From Promicromonospora sukumoe (GTDB taxonomy: Bacteria; Actinomycetota; Actinomycetes; Actinomycetales; Cellulomonadaceae): a DNA stretch of 64,000 nt. The stretch spans positions 3,534,001 through 3,598,000 of the forward strand of contig NZ_JACGWV010000001.1 in assembly GCF_014137995.1 (NCBI RefSeq), read 5' to 3'. A model generated the notes under the pieces. It had not been told where the DNA came from. It did not search any database and was given only the letters and a program-made list of their open reading frames with translations. Below, piece by piece: positions 51,864 through 60,189 of this stretch (position 1 is the first letter of the stretch; each line of letters begins with the position of its first letter). The position numbers and the translations under genes are program-made.

Positions 51864-53107
51864 ACCAGGCGATCCAGCTGATCAGTGACGGCGGCGGTCT
51901 GGCCGTCATCGGGAACGCTGAGGCCGTCGAACGATTCCTCAGCGCTGAGGGTCTGCCGTCACAGGACCTTGGTCTCCAACGGCTCGGGCCCCGGCTCGGC
52001 GCCGCGGCCGGCATCACGCAGACGGGTTCCGACCTCGCCGCCAGCTCCGGTCGCTGGGTGAAGCTGTCCAAGGAGTCGGCGCAGCTCGTCGACAAGTGGG
52101 GGCTGCGGACGAGCTCGAAGACCGGTTTGAGCTCCGGCGTGCTGAAGGGACCCAGCGGTCAGGTCAAGGGGTTCGTCGAGTTCGCGGCGAAAGGTCCTGG
52201 CGCACTGCTGACGAACCCGGCGGTACTAGCGGGTGCCGCCGGGATCATGGCGCAGCTCGCGATGCAGCAGGCCATGGAGGAGATCACCGACTATCTCGCC
52301 GCGATCGATGCGAAGGTCGACGACATCCTGCGGGCCCAGAAGGACGCTGCGCTCGCCGAGATGGTCGGAGCGGACCTCGTGATCGAGGAGGCCATGACGA
52401 TCCGGGAGCACGTAGGGCGCGTCTCGGAGGTGACCTGGTCGAAGGTCCAGGCCACGCCGATGACCATCGCACAGACCCAGGCGTACGCCTTGCGCCGGAT
52501 CGATGCCCTCGCGGAGAAGCTCGAGCACAAGTCTTCCATCGGTGATCTCGCCACAGCGTCGAGGGACGCCGAGTCCACGGTAAGAGAGTGGCTCGCGGTT
52601 CTCGCTCGCTGCTTCCAGCTGCAGGAGGCGATCGGAGTGCTCGAGCTTGACCGTGTGCTGGACACATCGCCGGAGGAGCTGGACAGTCATCGCATCGCGC
52701 TGAAGGTCGCCCGCGGAAAGCGGCTGGAGCTCATCTCGCACAGCACCGCCCGCCTCTTGGCCCGAATCGACAGAGCGGCGGGGACAGCAAACTCGAAGGT
52801 GCTCCTGCACCCGACCTCGTCCAGAGCCGTGGTGCAGGCCGGCAACCACGTAGCGACCGCCGTCGTCGACTTCCACGGACGCCTCGGGATCGACGACGAC
52901 CGACAGGCTCTGGAAGCGAGGCGATGGGTGGACGCCGTCACTGAGGTGAAGGACATGGCGCTGCAGACCGGAGCCGAGGGCATCGACGCTGCCAGACGGG
53001 TCGGCAATGGCACCGTCGACCGGGCCAGATCCGTGACAGACAGGCTGTCAGGCGAGATCGCCACGAGGGCTCTCCGCAGACGCGGGAACAACGAAGAGAC
53101 GAGGTAA
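51860..53107 (+). CDS. Large helical protein with membrane-active-like segment
   Basis: 415-residue protein of no recognised family, starting at GTG 51860. It is almost entirely helical. The N-terminal region begins ISDGGGLAVIGNAEAVERFL; a glycine/alanine-rich hydrophobic hairpin spans about residues 114-136 (LLTNPAVLAGAAGIMAQLAM), and long amphipathic helices follow (ITDYLAAIDAKVDDIL). A single hydrophobic hairpin in a helical protein recalls pore-forming or membrane-remodelling proteins, but the similarity is structural impression only. It is co-translated with the EVE-like gene. Confidence 0.45.
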   Translation: MNQAIQLISDGGGLAVIGNAEAVERFLSAEGLPSQDLGLQRLGPRLGAAAGITQTGSDLAASSGRWVKLSKESAQLVDKWGLRTSSKTGLSSGVLKGPSGQVKGFVEFAAKGPGALLTNPAVLAGAAGIMAQLAMQQAMEEITDYLAAIDAKVDDILRAQKDAALAEMVGADLVIEEAMTIREHVGRVSEVTWSKVQATPMTIAQTQAYALRRIDALAEKLEHKSSIGDLATASRDAESTVREWLAVLARCFQLQEAIGVLELDRVLDTSPEELDSHRIALKVARGKRLELISHSTARLLARIDRAAGTANSKVLLHPTSSRAVVQAGNHVATAVVDFHGRLGIDDDRQALEARRWVDAVTEVKDMALQTGAEGIDAARRVGNGTVDRARSVTDRLSGEIATRALRRRGNNEETR

Positions 53108-53176
53108 GAGGTAGATGGTCCGGTCCACTCTCTGTTCGCGACGGAGTGGCGCGCAACCGCTCCGCAGGGTCGTGCG

Positions 53177-53866
53177 ATGACAGATCTTCCGGCGCTGCTG
53201 AGAGAGAAGATCGCGCCTGATCGCGGTGAGGCCGTGCTGGGCCAGGCGGTGCCGTTCAACCCAGAGACCTGGAAGCGATGGCTGCCGGAAGGCCTCTGGC
53301 CGGACGAGCTCGATCTTCTCCAGGGAACAGGCAAGTTCCACCGGATCACTCGCGATGACGTCTTTAGGCTCTCCGCGGACGTCGACACGCCCGCCCAGGC
53401 GGTGCAGTGCTACGTCGCAGCGTGCGTGTGGGGTACCGGGGCCGGGGGCATCGGCGTCGCCCGGCGCAGCCGCCCGCTGCACTCGCGCAAGGACGCTGGC
53501 GACCGGCTCCTTGAGTCCATGACGACGCTCCGCGAGGACGGCGCCGTCGCCGCCTATCGACGCCTCCAAAAGGGTGGCGACACGAACCTCAGAGGCCTCG
53601 GGCCGGCGTTCTTCACCAAGGTGCTCTACTTCGCCGGCTGGGATGCTGCGCCAGGTCCGCGCCCGTTGATTCTCGACCGGTTCGTCGTCCGAGCCTTCAA
53701 CGAGCAGGCCGAGCTCACCTGGCGGACGAACTGGACCTGGACTCGCGACCAGTACGCCCTCTACCTGGACACCGTAGCCCGTTGGGCTAGTTCTTGGGCA
53801 ACCACGGCCGACGTCGTCGAACGTCAGCTGTTCGATCACGGCAAGACCCTGAGCGCGCGACGGTGA
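53177..53866 (+). CDS. 8-oxoguanine DNA glycosylase OGG-fold protein
   Basis: 229-residue protein with the helix-hairpin-helix DNA-binding segment NLRGLGPAFFTKVLYFAG (residues 137-154), whose Lys148 and later Asp167 (LILDRFV) suit the catalytic pair of OGG-type glycosylases. The protein is shorter than usual OGG enzymes and lacks an N-terminal beta domain. Next to a methyltransferase/Vsr set it may remove a damaged or modified base. It overlaps the YcxB-like gene by 4 bases (GTGA). Confidence 0.7.
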   Translation: MTDLPALLREKIAPDRGEAVLGQAVPFNPETWKRWLPEGLWPDELDLLQGTGKFHRITRDDVFRLSADVDTPAQAVQCYVAACVWGTGAGGIGVARRSRPLHSRKDAGDRLLESMTTLREDGAVAAYRRLQKGGDTNLRGLGPAFFTKVLYFAGWDAAPGPRPLILDRFVVRAFNEQAELTWRTNWTWTRDQYALYLDTVARWASSWATTADVVERQLFDHGKTLSARR

Positions 53867-54498
53867 GCCAGAGAGACGTCCCGGCACCGCCGAGAAATGT
53901 CAGCCGTGCAGTAATGGGCAGCAACCAGTACATCGAGGTCGGTGCGTGCCAGACTTCGCGGGTGGCTTCCGACGGTTCAATCACCACGCGCACGATCTCC
54001 GCTCAGTGGAACCCCGAACGTCGCGACATCGTCGCGCTCATCCGACTGGCAGGTGTTCCGCGCGCGCTCGTCGTGTTCTTGATCGCGCTCTTGTTGATCG
54101 GGATGCTGCTGTCTGTCGGCTGGCGGAACGATCCTGTCGGCAGGTCCTTCTCGTTCACGCTGGTCTTCGCATCAGCAGCCGTACTGTTCTGGGTCGGCGT
54201 GATTGCGCCCGTTCTTGTCCCACGGCTGATCTGGAATGCCCACAGCGCAGCCCGCCGTCCGACGAGCCTCCAGATCACCGTCGACGGCGTCGCGGTCGAA
54301 CAGTCGGTCGTGTCGTCGACGTTCACGTGGGCGGCGGTCCTCCTCGCGATCGAGGGCAAGAATGCCTTCGTGCTCCACGTCTCGTCTGCTGTCCTCTCGA
54401 CGCCGGTTGTGTTGCCCAAGCGCGCACTGCGACCCGAGGACATCGGACCGGCAAGCGAGCTCATCCGGGCATACGCGACGCGATACCGCAGGCGCTGA
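53863..54498 (+). CDS. YcxB-like membrane protein
   Basis: About 211 residues from GTG 53863 (ATG 53914 also possible). Two adjacent hydrophobic segments (about residues 68-88 and 99-120) precede a small beta domain with STFTWAAVLLAIEGKNAFVLH and VLPKRALRP, matching YcxB-like proteins. It is translationally coupled to the OGG-fold gene, so the two may act together; a link between a glycosylase and a membrane protein is unexpected. Function unknown. Confidence 0.55.
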   Translation: MSQRDVPAPPRNVSRAVMGSNQYIEVGACQTSRVASDGSITTRTISAQWNPERRDIVALIRLAGVPRALVVFLIALLLIGMLLSVGWRNDPVGRSFSFTLVFASAAVLFWVGVIAPVLVPRLIWNAHSAARRPTSLQITVDGVAVEQSVVSSTFTWAAVLLAIEGKNAFVLHVSSAVLSTPVVLPKRALRPEDIGPASELIRAYATRYRRR

Positions 54499-54539
54499 AC
54501 AGCAGATCAGTCGCCGCTACGGCCCGATTCCGAGGCGGC

Positions 54540-55013
54540 TCACGCGCGGCTGAGCGCAAAGTCCACAGCCTCGACCGGCGTGGCCGCGGCAGGCGGGGCG
54601 TCCGGCACCGGTTCGCCGTCGGCATCAAGGAGCTGCCAGCCCCCGATGCTGATGACCGGCACGCCACGCCGACGCGCGAGTGCGAGCTCGGACAAGGTGC
54701 CCCACGAGCCTCCGACGACAATCACGGCGTCAGCTGACCACACCAAGATCGCGTTGCGCGCCTCACCCATGTTGGTGGCAAGGACTACGTCGAGGTCGGA
54801 GTTGGCGTCGTCGCGAGTCGCCCCCGGTCGGACGCCGACGACGATGCCGCCGGCAGATCGAGCCCCGGCAGAGACAGCAGCCATGACTCCAATACCCCCG
54901 CCGTTGAGCACGACGACGCCGGCCTGGGCCAGCAAGCGGCCAATCTCGCGCGCATTCTCGGCGTCCTGATCGGTGCAGTGACGTGGGCCGCAGACGGCTA
55001 CCTGGATCGACAC
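54540..55013 (-). CDS. LOG/TIGR00725-family nucleotide-binding protein
   Basis: 157-residue SLOG-superfamily protein starting at GTG 55013 (GTG 55022 also possible). Rossmann-like core with VLNGGGIGVMAAVSAGA and VVVGGSWGTLSELALA, the latter in place of the PGGxGTxxE site of cytokinin-activating phosphoribohydrolases, which retains the Glu. Such proteins hydrolyse or sense nucleotides. It is convergent with the YcxB-like gene. Confidence 0.8.
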   Translation of the reverse strand: MSIQVAVCGPRHCTDQDAENAREIGRLLAQAGVVVLNGGGIGVMAAVSAGARSAGGIVVGVRPGATRDDANSDLDVVLATNMGEARNAILVWSADAVIVVGGSWGTLSELALARRRGVPVISIGGWQLLDADGEPVPDAPPAAATPVEAVDFALSRA

Positions 55014-55083
55014 AAAGGCCACTGTACGAGCGCGGGCGGCAGATGAGTCATCGCACCACCACCTGTCCTGCGAACAGGTGCGG

Positions 55084-55371
55084 TCAGGCACCTTCCACGA
55101 TGACGACGCGGAAGTTCGCTCCCTTGAACCGGTGCTCCGCCGCGGCCTGGTAGGCCGGGCTCTCGTACCAGGCACGCGCCGCGGCCGTCGTCGGGAACTC
55201 GATCACGACGACTCCCTCAGGCGCCGGTCCCTCAAGCACCTGCTGCTCGCCGTATGCGGCAAGGATCTTCGCGTCGTGCCCCTCGAACGACTTCCCGACA
55301 TTCTCGAGGTAGGCGTCGACCTCGGACTGGTCGTGGGTGCTTTCCTTGAAGAACACAACGTACGCACTCAT
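55084..55371 (-). CDS. DUF1330 domain protein
   Basis: 95-residue ferredoxin-like alpha/beta-barrel protein of the DUF1330 family (MSAYVVFFKESTHDQSEVDA, VVIEFPTTAAARAWYESPAY). Small dimeric barrels; no function known. Monocistronic, with AAAGGGTCCC upstream. It probably travels with the island but shows no tie to the neighbours. Confidence 0.85.
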   Translation of the reverse strand: MSAYVVFFKESTHDQSEVDAYLENVGKSFEGHDAKILAAYGEQQVLEGPAPEGVVVIEFPTTAAARAWYESPAYQAAAEHRFKGANFRVVIVEGA

Positions 55372-55491
55372 GACGGGACCCTTTCGAACGACATCTCTGG
55401 TGCGTTCGATGAGGCATCCAGTCCTCGATTCATCTCACGCGTGTGCGCGACGAGCATAGCGACTGGTCAGAGATGCCAACTGAGTGGCGTC

Positions 55492-56448
55492 TCACCAGGT
55501 CCCGCCGATCGCGATCACCAGCCCGATCAGAAGTAGCGCCCCGTAGAACGGCAGGATGGACCACGAGCGCCAGACCCTCCAGCCCGGCACCCATCGCCGG
55601 GCCGAGGCCGCCAAAAGGCCCCGCCACGAGCCGGGCGGCACCGGTGCAGCAGTCCCGGAAGGATCCAGCGAAAAGGCCCGGACCGGTCGCGTGTTCCGCG
55701 CGACAGCGTCGTAGAGACCCCTGAAATCACGCTCGACGCGGAGGTAGTTCGCGTCCACGTACATGGACAGGATCACCGTGGCCAGCCCGAGCAGCGCAAG
55801 AGCGACGGAGCCTTCGGTGATGCTGAAGCCGTACAGCGCGATGACCACGGGGAGCAGCCAGGTCTTCACGTTTCCCGAGGCCGCGGCCATCCGGGCCACG
55901 ACGGCCTGGACGAGCTCGAGGTGCTTGCGACGGTCCTCGCCGCTCGGGCCTTCTCTCGCAGGCGCCTCGGTCCAGGAGGCCACTCGCAGGCGTGACCACG
56001 CCTCGTCCTTCTCGGACGCCGGGTAGCGCGCCTTCGTGGGCCAGATCCGTCCCATCGCGTCGCCGGCTCGCCGCGGCACGAGGTGCACATGCAGGTGGAA
56101 CACCGTCTGCGTGGCGGACGCGCCGTTCGACTGGATGATGTTGAGGCCGCTGGGATCGAGAGCCCTTCTGATCACGCCGGCGAGCCGGACGCAGACCTTG
56201 CCCAGGTGGGCAGCCTCACCCTCGTCCAGCGCCCACACGTCCGGCACATGACGGCGCGGCACGACGAGGACGTGCCCGACAACGGCAGGCTTGGTGGGGA
56301 AGAACGCCACGACGCGTTCGTCCTCATAGACCACGCGCGCAGCAGGGTCATCCCCGCGGACGATCCTGCAGAACGGGCAGCTGTCGGACGTCGCCAGGGT
56401 CAGCCCCTCTCCGCGCAGGACAGGGCAGGGCCGTCCACCGTGGACCAT
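55492..56448 (-). CDS. HIT-domain protein fused to a membrane domain
   Basis: 318-residue fusion. Residues 22-130 are a histidine-triad nucleotide hydrolase/transferase: CPFC at 24-27 and H118-x-H120-x-H122 (FHLHVHLVPR) with an intact His site. After a charged linker comes a C-terminal part with HLELVQAVVARMAAASGNVKTW, two adjacent hydrophobic helices (about residues 186-200 and 204-221), MYVDANYLRVERDFRGLYD, and a third segment near 297-316. The second part resembles small membrane effector domains that occur with nucleotide-signalling systems. It is transcribed divergently from an AAA-TIR gene, 141 bases away. ATG 56448. Confidence 0.75.
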   Translation of the reverse strand: MVHGGRPCPVLRGEGLTLATSDSCPFCRIVRGDDPAARVVYEDERVVAFFPTKPAVVGHVLVVPRRHVPDVWALDEGEAAHLGKVCVRLAGVIRRALDPSGLNIIQSNGASATQTVFHLHVHLVPRRAGDAMGRIWPTKARYPASEKDEAWSRLRVASWTEAPAREGPSGEDRRKHLELVQAVVARMAAASGNVKTWLLPVVIALYGFSITEGSVALALLGLATVILSMYVDANYLRVERDFRGLYDAVARNTRPVRAFSLDPSGTAAPVPPGSWRGLLAASARRWVPGWRVWRSWSILPFYGALLLIGLVIAIGGTW

Positions 56449-56589
56449 GTCCCGTACGTCACCTTCACCCTAATTCTTCCAGATACCTCAGATGATGGAA
56501 ACAAGCTTTCACCGATAGTGGCGGCGCACGACGCGGGTCGGGAAGGATGGAGGCCCACCAGGCATCACCACCCAGGTCAGAGGAGTGTT

Positions 56590-58155
56590 ATGACGCGGGA
56601 CGTGTACCGGCTCGGCCAGGTCTTCAGCGAGTCGAGCCTGCCGGACGTCACCTATGTGGCCCCGGCTGAAGCTCAACGGCTCAAGGGATCGCTGGTGACG
56701 CCAGGCAAGCACGTCACGCTCGTCGGGCCCTCGGGGAGCGGCAAGTCGACGGTCGCCAAACGGGCGCTGGACTCGGCCGGGATCGATGCGGAGCGGGTCC
56801 ACTCCTTCAACGGTCGGACCCACGCCAAGTCGCGGAGCATCATCGACGTCTTCGGCGCCGAGCTCGGGGTAGCAACCACGGCCGAGGCGGTCGAGGCGAG
56901 GCTGAGGGCGCTGGAGATGGTCGTGATCGACGACGTTCACCACCTGTCCCTGGAAGCACGCACCGAGCTCGCTTCCAACCTCAAGCTCTGGCACGAACGC
57001 GGGATCCGCCTCTTCATGATCGGGATCGCCAAGACCAGCGAGGCCATCCTCGGCCACGACCCCGAGCTGGCGATCCGGAACGACACGTGGCAGCTCGGCA
57101 CGCAGAGCGACGCGTTCATGGATGCGCTCATGACGAAAGGGGAGCAGGCCCTCAACATCAGGTTCGACGCGGCGAGCAGAGCCACGGCGATCGAGGCCGC
57201 CAACGGGTCGCCCTCGATCTTCCAGGCGATCTGCCGGTTGAGCTGCGTCGAGGCCGACGTGATGCGAACCGCTGCCGATGAGCTGCAGGTTTCTGTCGAC
57301 CTTCCCGAGATCGGTTCGCTCGTGGTCCAGCAGTACGACGGGCGCTATCTCAAGAAGGTGGTCAGCCTGGCTCGGGGACGTCGCGGAGCGCGTTCCGTGC
57401 ACGACACCTACTACGAGATCATCGAGCAGGTCGCCAAGAGCAGCAAGAACCACATCTCCCGTGACGAGCTCTACCACGCTGTCGTCACGCCCGCGGACCC
57501 TCGCAAGAAGGACCGGATCCGGAGCTCGTTCTACCGCGCGATCAAGGCACTCCCTACGGTGATCGAGGAAAATGGGCTGTCCGAGGTTCTCATATACGAG
57601 AACGACACACTGACGATCGACGACCCGACTCTCCGCTTCTATCTCGACCACCTCGACTTTTCCCGGGTCAAGTCCCAGGTGAACATTCGTAGGGTCGGGT
57701 ACGAGTACGACGTCGCGGTGTCGTTCGCGGGGAGCGACCGAGCGGTCGTCGACAACCTGGTCGAGGTTCTCAAGGCTCGTGGGCTCGAGGTCTTCTACGA
57801 CTTCGACCAGCAGGCGCAGCTCTGGGGAAAAGACCTGCGCAAAGAACTTGCCCGGGTCTATGGCCGGCAGGCGCAGTACATGATCGTCTGTCTGTCCGAC
57901 GACTACCCCGAGCGCGACTGGACCACCTTTGAGTTCGAGATCGGCAGGAACGCGGCGAGCAAACGGACCGAGGACTACCTGCTGCCCCTCGTCATCGGTA
58001 CGAATCGACCAGCGATCACCGGACTTCCTGCGACCGTCGGCCACATCAGCCTGAGCGAGCGCTCCATGGAGGACGTCGCGGAGTACCTGCTGGAGAAGAT
58101 CGCGACGCTACCGCCGATCTCTCCGAGTGCGCTCCAGCTACCGCCGGCGCCCTGA
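56590..58155 (+). CDS. AAA ATPase-TIR fusion protein
   Basis: 521-residue protein. The AAA+ (TniB/AAA_22-like) domain has Walker A GPSGSGKST (46-54), Walker B VVIDDVHH (111-118) and sensor-like IGIAKTSE (144-151). A winged-helix-like region spans about 270-360. The C-terminal TIR domain (about 372-510) has YDVAVSFAG and the catalytic-type glutamate Glu448 four residues after Trp444 (DWTTFEFEIGR). TIR domains cleave NAD or make cyclic ADP-ribose-type signals, so this resembles STAND-like sensors with an enzymatic effector. AGGAG at 56581-56585 supports ATG 56590. Confidence 0.82.
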   Translation: MTRDVYRLGQVFSESSLPDVTYVAPAEAQRLKGSLVTPGKHVTLVGPSGSGKSTVAKRALDSAGIDAERVHSFNGRTHAKSRSIIDVFGAELGVATTAEAVEARLRALEMVVIDDVHHLSLEARTELASNLKLWHERGIRLFMIGIAKTSEAILGHDPELAIRNDTWQLGTQSDAFMDALMTKGEQALNIRFDAASRATAIEAANGSPSIFQAICRLSCVEADVMRTAADELQVSVDLPEIGSLVVQQYDGRYLKKVVSLARGRRGARSVHDTYYEIIEQVAKSSKNHISRDELYHAVVTPADPRKKDRIRSSFYRAIKALPTVIEENGLSEVLIYENDTLTIDDPTLRFYLDHLDFSRVKSQVNIRRVGYEYDVAVSFAGSDRAVVDNLVEVLKARGLEVFYDFDQQAQLWGKDLRKELARVYGRQAQYMIVCLSDDYPERDWTTFEFEIGRNAASKRTEDYLLPLVIGTNRPAITGLPATVGHISLSERSMEDVAEYLLEKIATLPPISPSALQLPPAP

Positions 58156-58241
58156 CAGAACAGGAAGGTCCCCCGCATTGCTGCCCATCATCGACAGCTA
58201 AAAAAGCACGACAAGCCCCGGCTCCAGCTCGCTCAGCATTC

Positions 58242-58901
58242 TCAGTTCCTCGCCCACTGGGTCGCGCCAACCTCAACCCACGAGGCAAGATCCGGAGCGC
58301 CGTCGAAGGTGTACAAGGAGTACTCGGGGCATCCCGGCAGAACGGTGACGCCGGTCTCGGAGTGGTCCGGCGCGAACCAGACGACCTCCCCAGTGCGACG
58401 GTGCGCGAGGGTGAGGTTCCCGTTCGCCTCGGCGGCGACCGTCACGTAGTCAGCAGCCTCGATCGGGATACGGAGGCCCTCGTCGGCCCAGATCCACTCG
58501 TACGCGCCGAGTGTCTCCTCAACAGGCCGGCCCGACGCTTCCCGGGTCAGCACGTCACCACAGTCGAGCCACCACCAGGAATCTGTGACAGCACCGAAGT
58601 GCTCGACGATCCCACCTGTCACCGCCCGGACAGCCCGCAGCGCCTCTGGAACGTCGGCGTCGTCGTCCTGCCATGGCAGCCGGCACAACCACCCGCGACG
58701 ATCCGCCGGCGGTCCCCACGCAAGGATCTCGTGCTCGACGCCGTCGAACCGCACAGGCGTGACCGTGGCCGTAGAGAACAGGCCAGCCATGACAGGCATG
58801 CCAGGAAGGTCGACCGGTTGATGCGGCACCGGACGACCGATGTCGGCGCTCTCCCGCTCGAGCCAAGAGCATTGCGCCGTAAGCAGGTCGAAGTCGTTCA
58901 C
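58242..58901 (-). CDS. SUKH-like (SMI1/KNR4) protein
   Basis: 219-residue protein starting at GTG 58901, overlapping the ADP-ribosylglycohydrolase stop (GTGA). The second half, with EGLRIPIEAADYVTVAAEAN, a TGEVVWFAPDH loop and DLASWVEVGATQW, has the shape of SUKH proteins, which often serve as immunity proteins against toxins. There is no toxin gene adjacent in the window, but the co-translated partner removes ADP-ribose, so an immunity pair against an ADP-ribosylating toxin is conceivable. Confidence 0.55.
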   Translation of the reverse strand: MNDFDLLTAQCSWLERESADIGRPVPHQPVDLPGMPVMAGLFSTATVTPVRFDGVEHEILAWGPPADRRGWLCRLPWQDDDADVPEALRAVRAVTGGIVEHFGAVTDSWWWLDCGDVLTREASGRPVEETLGAYEWIWADEGLRIPIEAADYVTVAAEANGNLTLAHRRTGEVVWFAPDHSETGVTVLPGCPEYSLYTFDGAPDLASWVEVGATQWARN

Positions 58902-59836
58902 GAGAGCCACGCGGGAAGCCCCTCCCGCCGCCCCAGCCACGCACCCGGCACGCCGACGACGCCGTCCCGGCCACCGACCCCCGTGTATGCGCTCACCATC
59001 CCGCCGACGATCGCAGCAGTGGTGTCGACGTCGCCACCAGCCTCGATACAAGCCTTGATCGCCCCGGGATAGTCAGACAGAAAGGTAGCCGCGGTCCACA
59101 AACAGAACGGCACCGTGTCCTGGGCGGACACACGCGACCCGTTCCCGAGCGACCAGGCAGCCTCCCCCACCGTCGCGCCAAGCAGGCCGCGGACGGCGGC
59201 CACGCCCCTCGCCGTCGCACCAGGCAGCAGGTACGGCTCGACGCTTTCGAGCAACTCAAGAGGCTCCGGCCGGACCTGCGCCGTCCGCACGCCAGCCACG
59301 AACGCGGTGGCCACCGCCACGACGACCGCACCGGCGATCCCCTCGGGGTGCGCGTGCGTAACCTCCGACGCCCGGATCGCCTGCTCGGCCGCACGATCGA
59401 GGTCGCCGGCGAAATACGCGCCCAGCGGGGCAATGCGCATAGCCGCGCCGTTGCCGAACGAGCCAGCAGGGAACGCGGCCACGGTCGCCTGGCGCCACGG
59501 AACGCCGTCCCGGATCTGGTGCAGCACCTGGACCGCACCGGCGCCGTACCCGCGGTAGGGATCGCAACGCTGCGCGAAGTCCCGGGCGATCCGCTCACAG
59601 TCGATCTCACCGTGCTCGATCAGCTCGGCAGCGACCGTGCAGGCCATGTCGGTGTCGTCGGTCCATGGCCACTGCCCGTCGGGCAGTGTCCCGTCCCGAA
59701 GGAGCGACACCGGATCGTTGGTGGGGACGAAGTACTGGGCACCGAGCGCGTCACCGACCGACAGACCGGCCAGGCTGTCCGCGCACAGTGCGACTCGCTG
59801 CTCGGGCTGAATGGTCAGGTCAGGGGCGAATGGCAC
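58898..59836 (-). CDS. ADP-ribosylglycohydrolase (DraG family)
   Basis: 312-residue enzyme that removes ADP-ribose from proteins or nucleic acid. The metal-binding motifs are WTDDTDMA (residues 58-65) and GGDVDTTAAIVGGM (267-280), both intact, and the N-terminal GLSVGDALG is typical. GTG start. It is followed by the SUKH-like gene. In this island it could reverse ADP-ribosylation linked to NAD-based defence, or detoxify. Confidence 0.9.
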   Translation of the reverse strand: MPFAPDLTIQPEQRVALCADSLAGLSVGDALGAQYFVPTNDPVSLLRDGTLPDGQWPWTDDTDMACTVAAELIEHGEIDCERIARDFAQRCDPYRGYGAGAVQVLHQIRDGVPWRQATVAAFPAGSFGNGAAMRIAPLGAYFAGDLDRAAEQAIRASEVTHAHPEGIAGAVVVAVATAFVAGVRTAQVRPEPLELLESVEPYLLPGATARGVAAVRGLLGATVGEAAWSLGNGSRVSAQDTVPFCLWTAATFLSDYPGAIKACIEAGGDVDTTAAIVGGMVSAYTGVGGRDGVVGVPGAWLGRREGLPAWLS

Positions 59837-60189
59837 CCGCAGATCCTGTCAGGCGCCCGACGCCGTGGCCAGCACCATGTCCATACCCCGGCAGGCCGAT
59901 CAACGGCCGAGGACGACCTACAGGTCATGCGGCCCCGCCGCCGCCTCGACGACGATCTGCTCCACGGGTCGACGGCGTCCCAGCGCGAGCCGCTCGGCAG
60001 CACGCACGAGCTCGGCATGTACTCACACCACCAGGTCAGTGGTCGTCTGCGTGGGTCGAACAGGTGGGTTGCGGACGAGGACCGACAGCCCTCTCACTCA
60101 GAACTGAACACTAAGGTCCAGAATTTTCTGCCATAGCCGCCACTTTGTAGCATGCGCCTTTCTGACCTTTCGCCTGTACCTTAGTTCGC
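59837..60189. other. Intergenic region without a gene
   Basis: Several short open frames occur but none has a recognisable domain or codon bias. From about 60110 on the sequence becomes AT-richer (TTTTCTGCCATAG, TTTCTGACCTTTCGCC) and probably holds the promoter of the DUF4365 gene, which has no ribosome-binding site before its GTG. Confidence 0.4.
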
